Origin: Calliopsis andreniformis
Lineage: Eukaryota; Arthropoda; Insecta; Hymenoptera; Andrenidae
Length of the DNA stretch: 64,000 nt
Direction of reading: 5' to 3'
NCBI RefSeq assembly: GCF_051401765.1
Contig: NC_135064.1
Span: 28,556,001-28,620,000, forward strand
The translations under genes were made by a program, and so were the position numbers. The notes under the pieces were generated by a model, which worked only from the letters and a program-made list of their open reading frames with translations, ran no database searches and was not told the origin of the DNA. This document shows, piece by piece, positions 60,701 through 64,000 of the stretch. The first letter of the stretch is position 1. Each line of letters opens with the position of its first letter.

Positions 60701-63111
60701 AATCCAAACTCCTATAGTTGGTGTGTTATGAGATTAGCTATAGTTAAGATATTGCAACAGCAACTTCAAGATTTCTTAAATGTCGCCGGCATAGAAATGC
60801 AAGGTATTAGATTTTTATCTATCGAGAAATGTTAAAAAAGAAAAGTGCTCGATCGCGCGTATAACGCAGTATTCAAGTCTAAATTTCAATTATGAATAAT
60901 GTCCTTTTCGATCATGTGTGTGTACAGAGCTACCTGTGAGTAGTCCTTTAATTCATGGAACGCTAGCTGTGGTAGCACAATGGCAAGAAACGTTGCGAGA
61001 GGAATTAGACGAGAGAGGGCCACCACCGATTAATTATATTCCTGGTTGTGCGCCAGACCCGGCACCTACACCAGGGAAACCAGCGATACACAAATATCGA
61101 TCTCTGCTTGATAAGGGCAACACACCGTTCAAGTAAGATGACGAATAAAATTACAAAATATACTATCGAATTTGAATTGAAATAATATCCAGTGTAACGA
61201 CAAAACCTTTCCTTATTTAGTGCACGCTTGGCATCTGCAGCACCAGCTAATCGATTATGGTGTTACCTAGTCAGACAAGAATCAGTGCAGGACATTTTTA
61301 TCAGAGCTGTGTTTGGCAAGCGAAGGTCTTTATCGTCGATATTAGAAAACAATCAAGCAGCAATCGATAACTTGAATCGTGGAACAGCAGAAGACAAAGG
61401 TAGCGATAGCGGAACAACTAGCTTGCCTGAGCCAGTCCGAATAATTCACAAAGAACAAGATAGTATCAGTGCCTTTTGCCTTAATCAGGTTTGATCCAAT
61501 TGTTTCTAATCTTTATTGACTAACAATGACCGAATTGAAAAGATATATATATGTAGCGTTCACTGACAATTTAATATGATTTAGGTAAACCCAGGTTTGA
61601 TGGCGTTAGCTACTCCTCGTGAAGTACAAGAAATGAATATATCACTATTACTCGAACTTCCATCTTGGTTAGAAGACGAGTGTGAATTTGATTTAATTAA
61701 TTTGAATAAGCAACCAGAACCAGAACCAGTACAGCCAACCAGTTTCTTAGTTATTCAGGCAAGCACATCTACAAATACTTTGGGCAGTTTAAACCGCGAA
61801 AACGTTATTACATAATTTTTTTGCTCAGGCGTTTGCTCTTTTTTTTTTAACTTAACATAATATTTACTCCATATTTAGACCGCCGCAGATCGGCCGCTAC
61901 TCGCTCAAAGCCCACAAACAAATAGCCCTCAACCTCAGTCGGGTATCGCAAGCCAAAGTGGAAGAGGAGCAAGTGTGGTAAGTTTTATTCGAAATCGTAC
62001 AGTCATCGTGATACGCGTATTATTATATTATATTATACTATATTATATTAAATTACACTACATTACGTTACATTACATTATATTATACAACACGAGCACT
62101 GTACGATAGTATGTTTGTCTACTTAACAGTGTTTACTTTCACATGTCGTGTCCTTGCTCCGGCCTAACCCAGATGTTTCTGACATTTTACCTGATATTCT
62201 GTTCCTCTGTACTGTATATATTCACATACTTCATATACATGTATCCCCATTTTGTTAACGTGTACTTTCAGGAACAAACAAATATTTCAGGAATGTTTGG
62301 GTTAAAATAGAATCGAACGATCAATGGTAATACTCGAATGAGAAACAACATAAAAATCGTAAAAAAAAAATAAAAAATTGTCAAAAAAAAAAGAAACGTT
62401 CGTGATGCATTAAGCGGCGAGATGAAAGTTTAAAGTTGTAGGTTAATCCCTTCGTAACGATAATGAGAAATATGTGTATGTACCTATGCACAGCAATTTT
62501 TATACTCTCCGCATAATGTATAATGCGAAATGGTACATTCTGTGTTCGTGTGGTAACACCTTGAAAATTTGATTGTGGATAAATTGCAGTTGACGTAAAG
62601 CACACGAAGAATAGGTGCAGTTCTTCCCCTTTACCGTAAGAGATTCTATAGAACCGGCCGTCGCGTTGCATGACATGTAACAAACTTGCACTATTGTAAC
62701 ATGTTGAAATGACGTCGCGGTTCGAAAGCGGCTACTTCTAGGCTTATTCCTTGCGAGATGTTTGCAGCCGTAATTCCACTTACATATTTCTAATCGTAAT
62801 TTATCCGATTCGTTGAAGCTGAAAAAAGTGAAGTGAATTCTCGCAAGAAAAAAGTCTCAATAGTCGTTAATATGTGTCGATATCGAGTAGCCGACGCACT
62901 GGGTCGCGTTAAAGTAGCACAACTGGTGACGGAGACATGTTCCTTGTTCAATGCTTGCCTAACGTCTAACTTGGTTCGCGTCTGACCGACCCTCACTGAC
63001 CTGGTGGTTCGTTCGCTCGCTCAGATGAAGGGGATGCCCGCTTTTCCTGGCTCCCACGACCTGCGTTTCTGTCAGTTTGTTGCAGATAGGAGCAAACACT
63101 TATTGCAACCG
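48781..63111 (+). CDS. Rbcn-3A: DmX-like protein / Rabconnectin-3 alpha (3' end outside window)
   Basis: This is a large WD40 protein that, with Rabconnectin-3 beta, forms the metazoan RAVE-like complex. The complex assembles and regulates the V-ATPase on endosomes, lysosomes and synaptic vesicles. The start MNCHQILSGACNAGDRCYAV matches the conserved DMXL N terminus, as do the following CNIVILASNFERVQIIPGA and PVHLMSFSPDGTLFATTG. I joined 34 exons with consistent phases, giving 3,120 residues in the window. Human DMXL1/2 are about 3,030 and Drosophila DmX about 3,400 in total. The Rav1p-type central domain is coded by one very large exon. The last exon seen (63025-63111) has GMPAFPGSHDLRFCQFVADR and a good donor, so the terminal WD40 repeats must lie to the right of 64000. 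One intron appears to be GC-AG, one exon looks like an in-frame cassette, and an alternative terminal exon is possible. Confidence 0.93.
54422..54444 (+). repeat. GA microsatellite in a DmX-like intron
   Basis: A short run of GA units with one GGGA interruption lies between exons 17 and 18. Confidence 0.8.
54815..57442 (+). other. Rbcn-3A: DmX-like exon 19: 2.6-kb exon with Rav1p C-terminal domain
   Basis: This is an uninterrupted 2,628-base exon in an otherwise intron-dense gene, coding about residues 1215-2090. Its last 300 residues or so carry the RAVE/Rav1p C-terminal homology, including LRFLLAMKHYNYLIRCLP, NLVWAFHSESEEELL and KNAFALLGKQRFEHAAAFFL. The first part completes the second WD region and adds polar linker sequence. 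It is bounded by CAG| at 54814 and ACAG|GTATTA at 57442. Confidence 0.92.
60383..60445 (+). repeat. Heptamer TTGTTAA tandem repeat in a DmX-like intron
   Basis: About eight copies of a seven-base unit (AATTGTT) begin a few bases after the donor of exon 28. They are nearly perfect in the middle. Confidence 0.85.
61759..61878 (+). other. Candidate GC-AG intron of the DmX-like gene
   Basis: Exon 32 ends ATTCAG and is followed by GCAAGC. The next acceptor, ATATTTAG, is at 61878. Joining the two keeps the frame (SFLVIQ then TAADRPLLAQS). Reading through instead reaches a stop after about 19 residues. I see no suitable GT donor in phase. CAG|GCAAG is the usual sequence of GC-type donors. Confidence 0.6.
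62016..62091 (+). repeat. ATTAT/ATTAC pentamer-like low-complexity repeat
   Basis: A degenerate run of TTATA, TTACA and related five-base units within the large intron after exon 33. Confidence 0.75.
62272..62310 (+). other. Rbcn-3A: Possible alternative terminal exon of the DmX-like gene
   Basis: After the acceptor TACTTTCAG, an in-phase short frame reads EQTNISGMFGLK and stops at 62308-62310. It is compatible with the phase-0 end of exon 33. AATAAA at 62369-62374 follows within 65 bases. If used, it would give a protein without the C-terminal WD40 repeats. It may equally be chance sequence in the 1-kb intron. Confidence 0.3.
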
Positions 63112-64000
63112 GTGAGATTAACTTCTAACAGACCCTAGCCTGCATAATATCCATAGTATCCTAGTACCAGTAACTGTCTTCGGTTTTCTCCGTTGACATT
63201 TTTTTTCTTTTTCTCTTTTTCTTTTCTCCCATTGAAGCGTTAACGATACGCTTCACATCGTAATGTCGTAAGCGTCATGTTTGACTTTGTAAAATATCGA
63301 CTAATCTTTCGTTTTTCGCTCAAAAAGAATCTGTATCTATTTATTGCATTATCTTTGTATACTTCATACGTGTACTAGTAAAAAAATACAAACACGAATG
63401 ATCGCTTACGAACCTTACGAACGAGCGACCATTCCATATTATACGAGTACATACACATACATACTGTGTGTATACTGTTGCATATTTAGGAACAATAGTA
63501 ACAGAATGCCTCGGACGCTCAACGATATACAAATACACAACATACGTACATACATACGAACATACATACATACTTACATACCTCGGCAAGGCATGTTGTT
63601 ATTAAATAGTACAAATTACAAAAACCAATCATCCGTACTCTCCTCTAATAGTTCTCGATTTCGCGGTCGCATAAATCATTTAGCGTAGCGACTGCGACAA
63701 TCTTGCTGTGTTTCTTTTTATCACTTATTAATCATTGTCACCATCATGGATTATTACTTGTTGCTATTTGTTCTTATTGTTGTTATACTCCTTTACTTTA
63801 TGTTGAATCGATTGACCCAAAGAGAATGAAAAAATGCAGCAATATTTTTTCAATACAAAATTTATTCTTCTGGTCTTAATCGAAAAAAGTTATTGAAGGA
63901 ATCGATAAGAAAGGAAGAAACCAATCGATAACAAATGTGCGAACTTTTTCTCGCACTGCTGCATGTCCGTTTAGCCGTTCCTTTTCGTGTATGTACTTTC
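63112..64000. other. DmX-like intron running to the window edge
   Basis: It starts with the donor CCG|GTGAGA at 63111/63112. No further exon was recognised. A TACA/TACG microsatellite-like stretch lies at about 63535-63585. Confidence 0.6.

Larger units (their letters stand above)
57536..63111 (+). other. Rbcn-3A: DmX-like exons 20-34: linker region to the window edge
   Basis: Exons: 57536-57850, 57956-58054, 58139-58303, 58364-58630, 58766-58906, 59009-59241, 59331-59512, 59639-60005, 60143-60376, 60551-60803, 60928-61132, 61221-61488, 61585-61758, 61879-61977, 63025-63111. They code about residues 2091-3120. Features include paired WDD/WDDDD acidic clusters, a helical stretch with KFVACLKILMEELSTLATGF, the GPPPINYIPGCAPDP segment, and LLLELPSWLEDECEF. 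The acceptor for 57956 (TTCAAAG) is weak but is the only one that keeps phase. Confidence 0.85.

Overview
This window is nuclear DNA from an insect. It has spliced genes with short GT-AG introns, AATAAA signals, TA-flanked MITE-like elements, CpG-rich islands in AT-rich surroundings, and proteins of the Drosophila DmX and axonemal dynein families. Patchy GC content and compact genes would suit Hymenoptera, but that is a guess. No prokaryotic operon, CRISPR array or virus was seen.

Layout. 1-22 kb is gene-poor. It holds a 126-bp TA-flanked inverted-repeat element (1080-1205), an isolated exon-like segment (6461-6575), a minus-strand first coding exon with a long leader (10471 to about 11500), a GC-rich CAG/CGG-bearing island (17.7-18.7 kb) and a striking array of the octamer TACCCTTG (20202-21160) just downstream of a TATA/initiator-like pair. 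22.1-23.8 kb holds a six-exon plus-strand gene for a coiled-coil, IQ-motif protein resembling nexin-dynein regulatory complex subunit DRC10 (IQCD). 25.4-25.9 kb holds a small unknown gene with a 19-nt microexon and a Cys-rich C terminus. 29.56-47.63 kb holds a complete inner-arm axonemal dynein heavy chain of the DNAH3/7/12 clade. I could reconstruct it as 48 phase-consistent exons coding 3,932 residues. 48.78 kb to the right edge holds most of DmX-like/Rabconnectin-3 alpha: 34 phase-consistent exons, 3,120 residues, with the C-terminal WD40 end lying beyond the window.

Functional links. The DRC10-like protein and the dynein both belong to motile axonemes, which in insects means sperm and chordotonal neurons. 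Each has a near-match to the RFX X-box about 110-130 bp before its ATG. The DmX-like gene belongs to a different system, assembly and regulation of the V-ATPase (RAVE/rabconnectin-3 complex). An inverted-repeat element of about 390 bp separates it from the dynein.

Exon coordinates come from reading splice sites by eye and checking reading phase across every junction. Transcription start sites, alternative splicing and all homology statements need RNA-seq and database searches.
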